A DNA stretch of 33,683 nt from Thermoplasmata archaeon (GCA_030043855.1 JASHWW010000071.1:1-33683), one strand, 5' to 3'. Positions 16,028 to 23,981 are shown, numbered from the stretch's first letter. The notes: a model not told the origin generated them from the sequence alone. Translations and numbers: made by a program.

Positions 16028-16930
16028 GTGCACGGCTCGGGACGCAACACCGTCCTCCTCGTGGCGCTGCTCGTCGTGGCGGTCGGGGCGGGCCTCGCCG
16101 CGACGATCCTGGCGACCGCTCCGTCGCACGCGCCGAACGCGGGTCCTTCGACCGAGCTGATCCTGCCGTTCTGGGTCGTCGTCCTTCCGATCCTCGGACT
16201 GTTCGTCGCCGGGATGGCCCTGATGATCGGGCAGCGGGCGCGGGGGACCGCCGCCTCGGTGCCGAATCCGATCGTGGTGGCGATCCTCGTCGGGATGCTC
16301 CTGTTGGCCGGGTTCGTCGTGGTCTCCCATTTCCTGGGCGGCGGAGGGATCCTGAGCGGGGGCGGGACCAGCACCCAGGCGAACTCGACCGTCAACTCCA
16401 CCCCGCCGGCCAACGGAACCCCCCTGCCCAACGGACCGGGTGGGGCGCTCGACCGGTGGTCGATCCCGCCGTGGGTCGGCGATCTTCTCCTGTTCGTGCT
16501 GGTCGGGGGGTTCCTGGCCGTCCTGTCGGGCGGTCTGCTCGCGAGCCGGCTGGCTTCCCCGGGCCGGCTCTCGCTCCGGCGACGGCGGTCGGGAGGCGCG
16601 ACCGCGGCCGCGGCCTCGGCATTGGCCGAGGCGCAGGTCGCCCTCGACGAGGGGGCCGACCCGCGGGCGACGATCCTGGTCCTGTACGGACAGCTGCTTT
16701 CCCGCCTCACCGCGATGATCGGGGACGTGGACGTGGTGACGCCGGAGGAGATCCGCAGTCAGCACCTGGTGCGCCTCGGAGTCGGGCCCCGCGACGCGAA
16801 CGAGCTGACCCGCCTGTTCGAGGAGGCCCGGTACTCGACCCACCCGATGGGCGCCGAGGCGGCCGACCGGGCGCAGCGAGCGATCGGCGGGGCCCTCGCC
16901 GACCTTCAGCGCCGGGCCCCGGCGGCATGA
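16028..16930 (+). CDS. membrane protein with C-terminal DUF4129 domain
   Basis: 300-aa envelope protein, first gene of an operon with DUF58. TM helices lie at about 8-29, 43-66, 79-101 and 151-174. Between the third and fourth is an outer loop rich in Gly, Thr and Asn with several sequons (about 104-145). The C-terminal cytoplasmic domain (about 195-297) matches DUF4129: AEAQVALDEGADPRATILVLYGQLL-like helix, the VVTPEEIRS motif (about 236) and FEEARYSTHP (about 263-272). DUF4129 proteins occur with DUF58 and MoxR genes; some carry transglutaminase domains, but this one does not. The GTG start is set by the TATA box at 15986. Its TGA overlaps the next ATG (ATGA). Confidence 0.85.
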   Translation: MHGSGRNTVLLVALLVVAVGAGLAATILATAPSHAPNAGPSTELILPFWVVVLPILGLFVAGMALMIGQRARGTAASVPNPIVVAILVGMLLLAGFVVVSHFLGGGGILSGGGTSTQANSTVNSTPPANGTPLPNGPGGALDRWSIPPWVGDLLLFVLVGGFLAVLSGGLLASRLASPGRLSLRRRRSGGATAAAASALAEAQVALDEGADPRATILVLYGQLLSRLTAMIGDVDVVTPEEIRSQHLVRLGVGPRDANELTRLFEEARYSTHPMGAEAADRAQRAIGGALADLQRRAPAA

Positions 16931-17355
16931 GCCTCTCCCGGTCGTTCGTCGCGTTGCTGCTCGTCGCCCTGGGGGCGGCCGCCGTAGCGATCTGGGCGGG
17001 CACGAATCTGACGATCGCCCTCCCGGCGGCCCTCCTGGCCCTGCTCGTCGCGGCGGCGATGGTCTACGACGGGTGGAGCCAAGGCGCGACGGCCGAGCGT
17101 GCCGTCTCGGGGCTCCCGACCGCAGTCTCCGGCGCCACGACGGACACGAAGTCCGCGTCGCTGCCCCCCCTCGACGGCAGTCGGTTCGACCGGGAGGAGG
17201 TCGTCCTGCTGCTCGACCAGGTCGAGCGGACGATCCGGGACCCGTCCCTTCCGAGCCATCGGTTGGAGGATCTCGACCGCCTCGCCACGCTGCCCCCGGA
17301 GCAGTTCCGCGACTACGTTCGCCGACGCGTCGAGGCGCTCGAGGCGGGGACGTGA
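16927..17355 (+). CDS. small membrane protein of the DUF58/MoxR operon
   Basis: 142-aa protein I do not recognise. It has two TM helices at about residues 6-24 and 29-47, a Ser/Thr/Ala-rich linker (about 55-85) and a charged, helical C-terminal part (about 90-142: DREEVVLLLDQVERTIRD followed by LEDLDRLATLPPEQFRDYV). The start ATG overlaps the stop of the DUF4129 gene and its own TGA overlaps the GTG of the DUF58 gene, so it is translationally coupled on both sides. Position and topology suggest a structural partner of the DUF4129 and DUF58 proteins in the membrane. Confidence 0.8.
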   Translation: MSLSRSFVALLLVALGAAAVAIWAGTNLTIALPAALLALLVAAAMVYDGWSQGATAERAVSGLPTAVSGATTDTKSASLPPLDGSRFDREEVVLLLDQVERTIRDPSLPSHRLEDLDRLATLPPEQFRDYVRRRVEALEAGT

Positions 17356-18647
17356 ACGCACCGGAGGTCCCGCCGAACCTCGTGTGGCGGCGTCGGACGT
17401 TGCTCCTCGTCGTCGTCGCGCTCGGGTTGTTCGTCGCGGGGGTCGTGCGTCGCACGCCCGTTCCGGTCTTTCTCGCCATCCCGTTGTTGGTGGCGCCCCT
17501 GGCCGCGGCGATCGCCGGCCCCCGTCGAACGATCCGGTCCGCGATCCGGTGGGAGGCGACCGGCTCGGGCCCGGACGTCCAGGTCGACCTCACCCTGACG
17601 TCGGATCCCCCGGCGCTGGCTCCGGACCTGGAGATCGTCGTCGCGCAGCCGCCCGGCCTCAAGCTCTCCGGCCCGTTCGAGACCCGGCGCGAGGCCGACG
17701 CGATCCGGGGCAACCTCCGCCTGACCGCCCCGGAGCCGACGATCGCGACGCTCGTTCCCCCGTCGGTGACCTGGCGGGACCCGCTCGGGGTCGTGGAACG
17801 TCCGGTCCGGGTCGACGGACGCCCGCTCCTTGTGGAGCGGTATCCGCCCGAGCTGCTCGAGATGGGAGCGGTCCGGCTCGAGCATACGCTCGCGGTCCCG
17901 GGCGAGACCCCGTCCCGGTTCATCGGGTCGAGCGGGGAGTTCTACGGCCTCCGGGAGGCCGCACCGGGGGATCCGTTGCGGCGCGTCAACTGGCGCGCCA
18001 GCGCGCGCGCCGGTCGCCTGCTCACCAACGAGTACCTCCTCGACCGGACCGGCGACGTCATCCTGCTCCTCGACGCCCGCCCGACCGGGCTCGGCGCGGC
18101 GTTGGACGGCCGCCTGCTCGGGCTGAGCCGAGCGGCGGCCCTCGGGATCACCGAGGCGTTCCTGCGGGAGAAGTCGCGGGTCGGCTTCGCGGCGTTCGGG
18201 GAGTTCCTCGAGGCCATCCCGCTGGGCGGGGGCCGGACCCATCGGGTCCGTCTCCGGGCCGCGATCCAGTCCACGGTCCGCTCGGCGACCGGCGGCCCCG
18301 CGGAACGGTGCGCCATCTCCATGCGGCGCTTCTTCCCGCTCGGCGTCACGACCATCGCGTTCACCTCGCTCGCCGAGGAGGAGTCGTTCGACCTCGTCCA
18401 TCACCTGCGACGGCGCGGGTACCCGGTCGCCGTGGTCAGCCCGTCCGCGCTTCCCGTGCTCTCCGGGGCACGGACGATGGCGTCCTCGGACGAACAGCTC
18501 CAGCGGCGGATCGCCCGTCTCGCCCGCCGGGCGCAGGTCGCCCGCGCGTGGCGGGACGGGCCGGTGCTGGACTGGGACGAGTACTGGTCGCTCGGCGGTC
18601 TCGGCGACGTTCTCCGGTGGACCGGCCAGCGGAGGCCGAATCGATGA
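17352..18647 (+). CDS. DUF58 domain protein (degenerate von Willebrand A-like)
   Basis: 431-aa membrane-anchored DUF58 protein. Two N-terminal TM helices (about 15-31 and 36-55) precede an Ig-like region (about 65-160). The DUF58 hallmark follows: SGEFYGLREAAPGDPLRRVNW then RASARAGRLLTNEY (about 194-228). After that comes a vWA-like fold whose metal motif is degenerate: VILLLDARPT (D241), where a true MIDAS would be DxSxS. DUF58 proteins pair with MoxR ATPases, which are thought to remodel or load cofactors into vWA partners; the cell process here is unknown. Start GTG at 17352 overlaps the previous TGA; its stop overlaps the next ATG. Confidence 0.92.
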   Translation: MNAPEVPPNLVWRRRTLLLVVVALGLFVAGVVRRTPVPVFLAIPLLVAPLAAAIAGPRRTIRSAIRWEATGSGPDVQVDLTLTSDPPALAPDLEIVVAQPPGLKLSGPFETRREADAIRGNLRLTAPEPTIATLVPPSVTWRDPLGVVERPVRVDGRPLLVERYPPELLEMGAVRLEHTLAVPGETPSRFIGSSGEFYGLREAAPGDPLRRVNWRASARAGRLLTNEYLLDRTGDVILLLDARPTGLGAALDGRLLGLSRAAALGITEAFLREKSRVGFAAFGEFLEAIPLGGGRTHRVRLRAAIQSTVRSATGGPAERCAISMRRFFPLGVTTIAFTSLAEEESFDLVHHLRRRGYPVAVVSPSALPVLSGARTMASSDEQLQRRIARLARRAQVARAWRDGPVLDWDEYWSLGGLGDVLRWTGQRRPNR

Positions 18648-19162
18648 AGTCCCCGTTCGTCCGGGCCCCAGTCGCCCGCGGGGCTGCATCGACCGTGGTG
18701 CTCGGCGCGTCGGTCGTCGCGCTCGCACTGGTCGGTGGCCTCGGGTTCGTCGGGGCCGCGGTCGGCGCGGGCTCGGTCGTGGCCGCGGCGATCGTGCGGC
18801 GGCTGCACGCCGCCGGAGCCCGGGAATATGCCGTCGGCGTCGCGCTCGTGGGCGCCGGGGGGATCGCCGTGCTGGGCACGATCGGGCCGCTCTCGGAGTT
18901 GCTCGCCGGCGCCGTCGGGGTCGCGTCCGTCGCGTGGCTGGCCGACGACCCGACCCGGCGGCCCGGGGCTCTCGGTCGCGCGGCCTCCTCGCTGTTGCTC
19001 GTCGCCGGGGCCGTCGTATTGGCCTGGGTGAGCGCGACCGCCCTGCCGAGCGGCGCGGCGCCGATCGGAGTCGCGGCGGTCCTGTTGATCGTGGTGCTCG
19101 CGGTCGCGGCCGTCCTGCTCGGTCGGCCGGCCTGGGTCGACCCCGCAGCGGCAACGTCTTGA
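18644..19162 (+). CDS. hydrophobic membrane protein, last gene of DUF58 operon
   Basis: 172-aa, almost wholly hydrophobic protein with about five to six TM segments (about 15-32, 35-50, 62-80, 84-95, 110-128, 138-160) and short Arg-rich loops (IVRRLHAAGAREY; DDPTRRPGALGR). I recognise no family. The ATG overlaps the DUF58 stop (ATGA), so expression is coupled. It may form the membrane platform for the DUF58/MoxR machinery, judged only by context. A 257-bp gap separates it from moxR. Confidence 0.78.
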   Translation: MKSPFVRAPVARGAASTVVLGASVVALALVGGLGFVGAAVGAGSVVAAAIVRRLHAAGAREYAVGVALVGAGGIAVLGTIGPLSELLAGAVGVASVAWLADDPTRRPGALGRAASSLLLVAGAVVLAWVSATALPSGAAPIGVAAVLLIVVLAVAAVLLGRPAWVDPAAATS

Positions 19163-19419
19163 ACCGGCGGCGACCATCCCGGTCCGACGTGGCCGACGGT
19201 CGCGTCCGGACGCCGACGAAGGGTCCCTCTCGACTCAACGCGGACGGGTCGTCCGCCGAGGATGACGTGAGGACAACCCCGGGGTCCGACATCCCCGGCC
19301 GGGGTCAGACCGCCGAGAGGGCGGACGCCTGCCGTGACGCGGATCGTTACGGCCGGGGCACAGCGACCGCCGCGCCCTCCATATAGTAGCCGCCGCTCGG
19401 TCGGCGGCGGGGTCGGGCG
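19163..19419. other. intergenic region between DUF58 operon and moxR
   Basis: No convincing gene was found on either strand. It holds an inverted repeat (ACCCCGG at 19276-19282, CCGGGGT at 19299-19305, 16-nt spacer) that could be part of a terminator or a structured RNA, and the TATA box of moxR at 19380-19386. Confidence 0.4.
19380..19386 (+). promoter_or_regulatory. TATA box of moxR
   Basis: CATATAG lies about 37 nt before the GTG at 19420. This gives moxR a promoter separate from that of the DUF4129-DUF58 operon. Confidence 0.5.
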
Positions 19420-20370
19420 GTGGATCCACAGACGGCTCGCACCTTCGCGGAGAAGGTCCGGGCGACCGTCCAGACCGCCGTGGTCGGGCGCGACGTCGCC
19501 GTCGACCAGGTCTTGACCGGGCTGCTCGCCGACGGCCACCTCCTGTTGGAGGATCTTCCCGGACTCGGCAAGACGCTGATGGCGAAATCGTTCGCCACCG
19601 CCCTCGGCCTGGGGTTCCAGCGCGTCCAGTTCACGGCCGACCTGCTCCCCCACGACATCACCGGCGGCGAGATCCTCGACCCGCGCAAGGGCGAGCTCAC
19701 GTTCCGCCCGGGGCCGCTGTTCACGAACCTCCTGCTCGCCGACGAGATCAACCGCGCCCCCCCGAAGGTGCAGTCCGCCCTGCTCGAGGCGATGCAGGAG
19801 TACCAGGTCACCAGCGAGCGGTCGACGTACCCGATCCCCCGCCCGTTCCTCGTCATTGCGACGGAGAACCCGATCGAGCTGGAAGGGACGTACCCGTTGC
19901 CGGAGGCGCAGGTCGACCGGTTCCTGCTCCGGCTCCGGGTCGGTTATCCGACGGTCGAGGAGGAGCGGACGATCCTGGAGCGCCGACGGGCGCGCAAGGA
20001 GGATGCGGTCTCCGTCGCGTCGGTGCTCGACGCACCGACGTTCCTCGAGCTGCAGCGGGCCGTGGAGGAGGTCGAGGTCGAGCCGTCGGTCGCCGGCTAC
20101 ATCGTGGACCTCGTCCGCGCGACCCGCGACGACGGGCGGGCCGAGGTCGGCGCCTCCCCGCGCGGGGCGCTCGCGCTCCAGAAGATCGCCCGGGCCCGCG
20201 CCCTCTTGCAGGGACGCGACTTCGTGCTCCCGGACGACGTGAAGGCGTTCGCCGAGCCGGCGCTCGCCCACCGCGTCCTGGTCAAGCCCGAGCCGTGGAT
20301 CCGCGGCGTCCGCGGCGACGCGATCGTCGCCGCCGCCCTCGAGCGCACGTCGGTCCCGAAGCTGGCCTGA
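19420..20370 (+). CDS. moxR: MoxR-family AAA+ ATPase
   Basis: Cytoplasmic AAA+ chaperone-like ATPase, 316 aa. Walker A is LEDLPGLGKT (K51). The TGGEI region follows (about 81-85), then Walker B LLLADEINR (D108, E109), the RAPPKVQSALLEAMQE helix typical of MoxR, sensor 1 VIATENPIE and the EAQVDRF arginine-finger segment. Sensor 2 lies in ASPRGALAL. MoxR proteins act on vWA-domain partners, and the DUF58 gene 0.8 kb upstream is the expected partner. The start is GTG at 19420, 37 nt after the TATA box; no ATG fits. The order here is reversed from many genomes, where moxR comes first. Confidence 0.94.
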   Translation: MDPQTARTFAEKVRATVQTAVVGRDVAVDQVLTGLLADGHLLLEDLPGLGKTLMAKSFATALGLGFQRVQFTADLLPHDITGGEILDPRKGELTFRPGPLFTNLLLADEINRAPPKVQSALLEAMQEYQVTSERSTYPIPRPFLVIATENPIELEGTYPLPEAQVDRFLLRLRVGYPTVEEERTILERRRARKEDAVSVASVLDAPTFLELQRAVEEVEVEPSVAGYIVDLVRATRDDGRAEVGASPRGALALQKIARARALLQGRDFVLPDDVKAFAEPALAHRVLVKPEPWIRGVRGDAIVAAALERTSVPKLA

Positions 20371-20378
20371 CGGGCGAG

Positions 20379-20388
20379 GGCTTTTGAA
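20379..20388 (+). promoter_or_regulatory. TATA-like box of serA operon
   Basis: GGCTTTTGAA lies about 28 nt before the ATG at 20413, consistent with a leaderless serA-aminotransferase transcript. Confidence 0.45.
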
Positions 20389-20412
20389 CGGAGCCCCGCT
20401 CCGTCGCGCCGG

Positions 20413-21363
20413 ATGGCCGACCTGCCGCTCGTCGTCGTCGCCGACCCGATCGATCGGGCGGCGGTGGAGGCGCTCCGGGCCGGTCCGTGCCGCGTCGTCG
20501 ATGCGAGCGGCGACCCGAAGTCCTTGGCCGCTCCGCTCGCCGACGCCTGGGGCCTGATCGTCCGGTCCCGTACGAAGGTGACCGCCGAACTGCTCACCGG
20601 CGCTCCGCATCTCACGCTGGTCGCCCGGGCGGGCGTGGGCGTCGACAACGTCGACCTGGCGGCGACCGGGGCGCGCGGGATCCGGGTCGTGAACGCGCCG
20701 ACGGCCGCCACCGTGAGCGTCGCGGAGTTGACGGTCTCGCTCTACCTCCTGCTCGTCCGCGAGCTGCTCCCCGCCATCGGGGCGACCCGGGCGGGCAAGT
20801 GGGAGCGCGGGACCCGGGGCCACGAGCTCTCGGGTCGGACGGTCGGGTACGTCGGGTACGGCCGCATCGCCCGCGAGGTCGCGCGCCGCGCGTCCGCCTT
20901 CAGGGCCCGCGCGATCGCCTTCGACCCGTTCGTGGCGTCCGCGCCCGACGGGACCGAGATGGTCGCGCTCCCGGAACTGCTCGCGCGGTCGGACATTGTC
21001 AGTCTCCACGCCGCCCTCACCCCCGACAACCGGCACCTCCTCGACGCCGCCGCGTTCGCGCGGATGCGCCCGGGGTCCTACCTCGTCAATGTCGCACGCG
21101 GCCCCCTCGTGGACGAGGCCGCCCTCCTCGGGGCCCTGGACGGAGGGCGACTCGCCGGCGCCGCGCTCGACGTGTATGAGGTGGAACCTCCGATGAACCG
21201 AGCGCTCCTCGAGCACCCGCGCGTGATCCCGACCCCGCACCTCGGCGCATCGACCGAGGAGGCCCAGCGCCGCGCCGGGGCCGACGTCGTCGACGAGGTC
21301 CTCCGCGCCCTGCGCGGGGAGCCGCTGACGGCGCTCGTGCCGGCCCCCGGGGGACGCCCGTGA
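20413..21363 (+). CDS. serA: D-3-phosphoglycerate dehydrogenase (short form)
   Basis: NAD-dependent D-2-hydroxyacid dehydrogenase, 316 aa, most likely oxidising 3-phosphoglycerate to 3-phosphohydroxypyruvate, the first step of phosphorylated serine synthesis. The substrate-domain motif ARAGVGVDNVDL is at about 71-82. The nucleotide-binding motif is VGYVGYGRIA (about 144-153). Catalytic residues are R229 (NVARGPLVDE), E258 (YEVEPP) and H276 (TPHLGAS). The C-terminal ACT regulatory domain of long SerA forms is missing, so there would be no serine feedback through it. The aminotransferase gene starts within its stop codon (GTGA), which supports the serine-pathway role over glyoxylate or hydroxypyruvate reductase. 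Confidence 0.88.
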   Translation: MADLPLVVVADPIDRAAVEALRAGPCRVVDASGDPKSLAAPLADAWGLIVRSRTKVTAELLTGAPHLTLVARAGVGVDNVDLAATGARGIRVVNAPTAATVSVAELTVSLYLLLVRELLPAIGATRAGKWERGTRGHELSGRTVGYVGYGRIAREVARRASAFRARAIAFDPFVASAPDGTEMVALPELLARSDIVSLHAALTPDNRHLLDAAAFARMRPGSYLVNVARGPLVDEAALLGALDGGRLAGAALDVYEVEPPMNRALLEHPRVIPTPHLGASTEEAQRRAGADVVDEVLRALRGEPLTALVPAPGGRP

Positions 21364-22496
21364 CGTTCGACCCCGAGACCACGACGTTCCTCATCGCGGG
21401 CCCGGTCAAGATCCACCCCCGGGTCCTCCGCGCGATGTCGATGCCGTCGCTGAACCACCGCGGCGACTACTTCCACGAGGTCGTGAAGGAGATCCGGGAG
21501 CTGCTGCCGGTCCTCTTCGGGGCGCCCGGCCACCAGGTGATCCTGAGCGGCAGCGGAACCGCGGGATTGGAGGCGATGTATTCGAGCCTCGTCCCGTCCG
21601 ACGGCCGCGCGCTCGTCCTCACGAACGGGAACTTCGGCGACCGGTCGGCGGAGATCGTCCGGCGGTACGCGGGGGACGTCACGACGCTCTCGGCGGCGTG
21701 GGGACGGACCCTCCCGATCGAGGACGCGAAGGCGGAGCTCGAGAAGGGCGACGTGCGCGCCGTCTGCGTCGTCCACAACGAGACCAGCGTCGGGCTCGCC
21801 AACGACCTCGCGCCGCTCGTCCCGGCGATCCAGGCGTCCGGCGCCCTCTTCCTCGTCGACGGGATCAGCGCGGTCGCCGGGATCCCCGAGCCGATCGAGT
21901 CGTGGGGGATCGACGCCGTCGTCGCGGGCAGCCAGAAAGGGCTCGCCGCGCCCGCCGGGCTCGCGCTCGTCCACCTCTCCGACCGGGCGGTCGCCGCCCT
22001 CCATCCCGGGACGTTCTACCTCGATCTCGGGGCGCACCTGAAGTCCCTCGAGAAGAACGACACGCCGTGGACGCCGGCCGTGCCGCTGTTCCTCGCGCTC
22101 CGCGAGGCCCTGAAGATCCTCCAGGAGGAGACGCTCGCCGGGCGGCTCGAGCGGACGCACCGTCTCGCGGAGGCGAGCCGGGCCGCGATCGCCGCGCTCG
22201 GGCTCGAGCTCTTCCCCGATCCGACCTCCCCGTCCGACACCGTCACGGCGGTAAAGAACCCCGAGGGGATGGGGGACCCCGAGCTGCGCAAGGTCCTCCA
22301 GCAGCAGTACAACGTCCTCGTCCAGGGCGGTCAGGGGGCGCTCACCGGGAAGATTTTCCGGATCGGCCACATGGGGATCGCCGACTGGCCGGACCTCCTG
22401 GTGACGTTCGCGGCCCTCGAGCGGATCCTCGCGAAGGCCGGTCGGGTCCCCGAACCGGGCGCCGCGCTCCGCGCGATCGTCGACCGGATGCCGTGA
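21360..22496 (+). CDS. class V aminotransferase (phosphoserine / alanine-glyoxylate type)
   Basis: PLP enzyme, 378 aa, of the alanine-glyoxylate/serine-pyruvate aminotransferase group that in archaea also supplies phosphoserine aminotransferase activity. The N-terminal FLIAGPVKIHPRVLRAM and NHRGDYFHE are family signatures. The phosphate-binding SGSGTAGLEAM (about 63-73), VVHNETSVG (about 138-146), VDGISAVAG (about 166-174) and the PLP lysine K193 in AGSQKGLAAP are all visible. It is translationally coupled to serA (GTG at 21360 overlapping TGA). Together they would give phosphoserine; a phosphoserine phosphatase is not in the window. Its archaeal homologues can be broad-specificity, so aspartate or alanine may also be substrates. 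Confidence 0.9.
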   Translation: MTFDPETTTFLIAGPVKIHPRVLRAMSMPSLNHRGDYFHEVVKEIRELLPVLFGAPGHQVILSGSGTAGLEAMYSSLVPSDGRALVLTNGNFGDRSAEIVRRYAGDVTTLSAAWGRTLPIEDAKAELEKGDVRAVCVVHNETSVGLANDLAPLVPAIQASGALFLVDGISAVAGIPEPIESWGIDAVVAGSQKGLAAPAGLALVHLSDRAVAALHPGTFYLDLGAHLKSLEKNDTPWTPAVPLFLALREALKILQEETLAGRLERTHRLAEASRAAIAALGLELFPDPTSPSDTVTAVKNPEGMGDPELRKVLQQQYNVLVQGGQGALTGKIFRIGHMGIADWPDLLVTFAALERILAKAGRVPEPGAALRAIVDRMP

Positions 22497-22503
22497 GGCC
22501 CGG

Positions 22504-22912
22504 CTAGATATCGACGATCACCCGGGCTCGCCCGCGGGCGGCGTCGAACACGGCGTCGTGGAGGGTCGCGGCCTTCACCTCGACCCCGGAGGTATGCCGC
22601 GCCGCATCGAACGGCTCCCCGGCGACCTCGGCGAGCACCGCCGTCGGCGGGTGGCCGATCGTCCGGGCGACGATCGTCCGCCCGAGGAAGCCGTCCTCGG
22701 CGCTCGCCAGGATCAGCTGGTTGAGGAAGGCGACCGCGAGCGACGCGGGGTCCGATGCGCTCGCGCTCACGGTCCGGACCTCCCGGGGCCGGACCTTCGT
22801 CCGGTCGGTGACGAGCCCGTAGAGCCCGAGCCCGAGCGCCTCGAGCATCGCCCCGGGCGTCGGCCCCGTCGCCCAGATGCCGACGTCGGCCGTCGTCGGG
22901 AACCGACCCCAC
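22504..22912 (-). CDS. archease, reading frame apparently shifted near the 5' end
   Basis: Archease is the small acidic activator of the RNA ligase RtcB in tRNA splicing. The C-terminal three quarters are clear: VRPREVRTVS-like strand, AFLNQLILASAEDGFLG, GVEVKAATLHDAVF and the ending ARVIVDI. Translating upstream of the ATG at 22848 in the same frame gives FPTTADVGIWATG, the archease N-terminus with the metal-binding Asp, yet there is no ATG, GTG or TTG in that frame back to the stop codon. One base removed from the GGGG run at 22907-22910 would join the GTG at 22912 to this frame as MGRFPTTADVGI. So either an indel (sequencing or real) or an unusual start is present. Starting at 22848 would lose the first strand. 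The stop lies 8 nt from that of the convergent aminotransferase. Confidence 0.75.
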
Positions 22913-22970
22913 CGGCGGGCGGGCGGCTTCCCGCCGCGACGGGCCGTCGTGGGGTCGCCGAGGGTCCGGA

Positions 22971-22980
22971 GGGGTTTAAG
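22971..22980. promoter_or_regulatory. TATA box between archease and glycosyltransferase genes
   Basis: GGGGTTTAAG on the plus strand lies about 30 nt before the GT2 ATG at 23007. On the minus strand it reads CTTAAACC and lies about 60 nt before the presumed archease GTG. It is the only box A seen in this divergent gap. Confidence 0.5.
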
Positions 22981-23006
22981 CGGCCGGCGCGCTCGTCGTC
23001 CGGACG

Positions 23007-23798
23007 ATGAAGGCCTCCCTCGTGATCCCGACGCTCAACGAGGCGTCCTCGATCCGCCACGTCCTGCGCCTCTTCCGGGGCGCGGCGACCGAGGCGAACC
23101 GGACAATCTTCGCGGGCGACCCGCTCGAGTGGGAGATCCTGGTGGTCGATGGGGCGTCGATCGACGGGACGGCCGCGATCGCCGCCGAGGAGGGGGCGCG
23201 CGTCATCATCGAGCGCCGGCGCGGGTACGGCCGGGCGTACAAGACCGGCTTCGCCGAGGCGAAGGGGGACGTCGTCGCGACGGCCGACGGGGACGCGACG
23301 TATCCGGTCGAGACGGTCCCCGGCCTGGTGAAGCGCCTGCTCGACGAGCAGATCGACTTCCTGACGGGGAACCGGATGGCGTACCTCGACCGGAAGGCGA
23401 TGACGACCGAGCACCGGATCGGCAACCGGATGCTCAATCTCCTGCTCGGGATCGCCTACCACGCCTGGCTGAAGGAACTCCCCGGCGGCCGGCTGGAGGA
23501 CAGCCAGAGCGGCTTCTGGGTCTTCCGCCGCTCCGTCCTCGACCGGGTCCACCTCACCCAGGACGGGATGTCGTTCAGCGAGGAGTTCAAGGTCGAGGCG
23601 ATCCTGCGGGGCCTGCGCGTGATCGAGGTCCCGATCCGGTACGGGGAGCGGTGGGGACCGCCGAAGCTCTCCAGCTGGCGGGACGGGCTCCGGAACATGT
23701 TCTACCTGGTCGACAAGCGCCTCGACGTCGCCCGGGAGCACCGGCGGGGCACACTCGCGCCGTTCGTCCGGAAGGACGATCGGGGCCTCTCGCCGTAG
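23007..23798 (+). CDS. family 2 glycosyltransferase (DPM/UgpE-like)
   Basis: Inverting GT-A-fold glycosyltransferase, 263 aa, that probably moves a sugar from a nucleotide sugar to a polyprenyl phosphate or another lipid. Visible elements are SLVIPTLNEASSI (nucleotide site), EILVVDGASIDGT, the DxD metal motif DGDATYP (D94, D96), RRGYGRAYKTGF and the acceptor region GRLEDSQSGFWVFRRSVL, then the EVPIRYGERWGPPKL strand common in archaeal dolichyl-phosphate-type enzymes. No TM helix is present, so it acts at the inner membrane face as a peripheral enzyme. It may feed protein N-glycosylation, which the many sequons in secreted proteins of this window imply. Leaderless ATG, TATA 30 nt upstream. Confidence 0.9.
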   Translation: MKASLVIPTLNEASSIRHVLRLFRGAATEANRTIFAGDPLEWEILVVDGASIDGTAAIAAEEGARVIIERRRGYGRAYKTGFAEAKGDVVATADGDATYPVETVPGLVKRLLDEQIDFLTGNRMAYLDRKAMTTEHRIGNRMLNLLLGIAYHAWLKELPGGRLEDSQSGFWVFRRSVLDRVHLTQDGMSFSEEFKVEAILRGLRVIEVPIRYGERWGPPKLSSWRDGLRNMFYLVDKRLDVAREHRRGTLAPFVRKDDRGLSP

Positions 23799-23804
23799 CG
23801 GGCC

Positions 23805-23957
23805 CTACTGGGTCTTGCCGGAGCGTTCCCGCGACTTCACGCGGAGCCCCTTGTAGCCGCACCGCCGGCACTGCACCGCGCGCGGCGGGTTCCGCGCCGA
23901 GCAGTTCATGCAGACCTTCTTGTTCAGAAGGCGCTCGACGGCCTCGGGAAACGGCAT
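23805..23957 (-). CDS. rpl40e: 50S ribosomal protein eL40 (L40e)
   Basis: 50-aa zinc-ribbon protein of the large ribosomal subunit, specific to archaea and eukaryotes. The sequence begins MPFPEAVERLLNKKVCMNC; C16, C19, C30 and C33 form CxxC...CxxC around the conserved ARNPPRA and are followed by GYKGLRVK. The length matches archaeal eL40; the eukaryotic ubiquitin fusion is absent. The ATG is about 29 nt from the TATA box at 23982-23990, so the mRNA is leaderless. It lies 7 nt from the convergent glycosyltransferase stop and diverges from the AMMECR1 gene. Confidence 0.96.
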   Translation of the reverse strand: MPFPEAVERLLNKKVCMNCSARNPPRAVQCRRCGYKGLRVKSRERSGKTQ

Positions 23958-23981
23958 GGGGAGGCGGGGACGCGGCCCTCC

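Noticed and set aside
14912..17923. 1003-codon minus-strand open frame
   Set aside because: Arg/Pro/Gly-rich, no motifs, opposite the GNAT, DUF4129 and DUF58 genes, which have promoters and family signatures.
18436..21240. 934-codon minus-strand open frame
   Set aside because: Antisense shadow of DUF58, moxR and serA; no recognisable domain.
22331..22912. 193-codon minus-strand frame starting at GTG 22912
   Set aside because: Its translation is low-complexity Arg/Gly/Asp and runs into the aminotransferase gene; the archease frame is the real one, and this GTG probably belongs to it before an indel.
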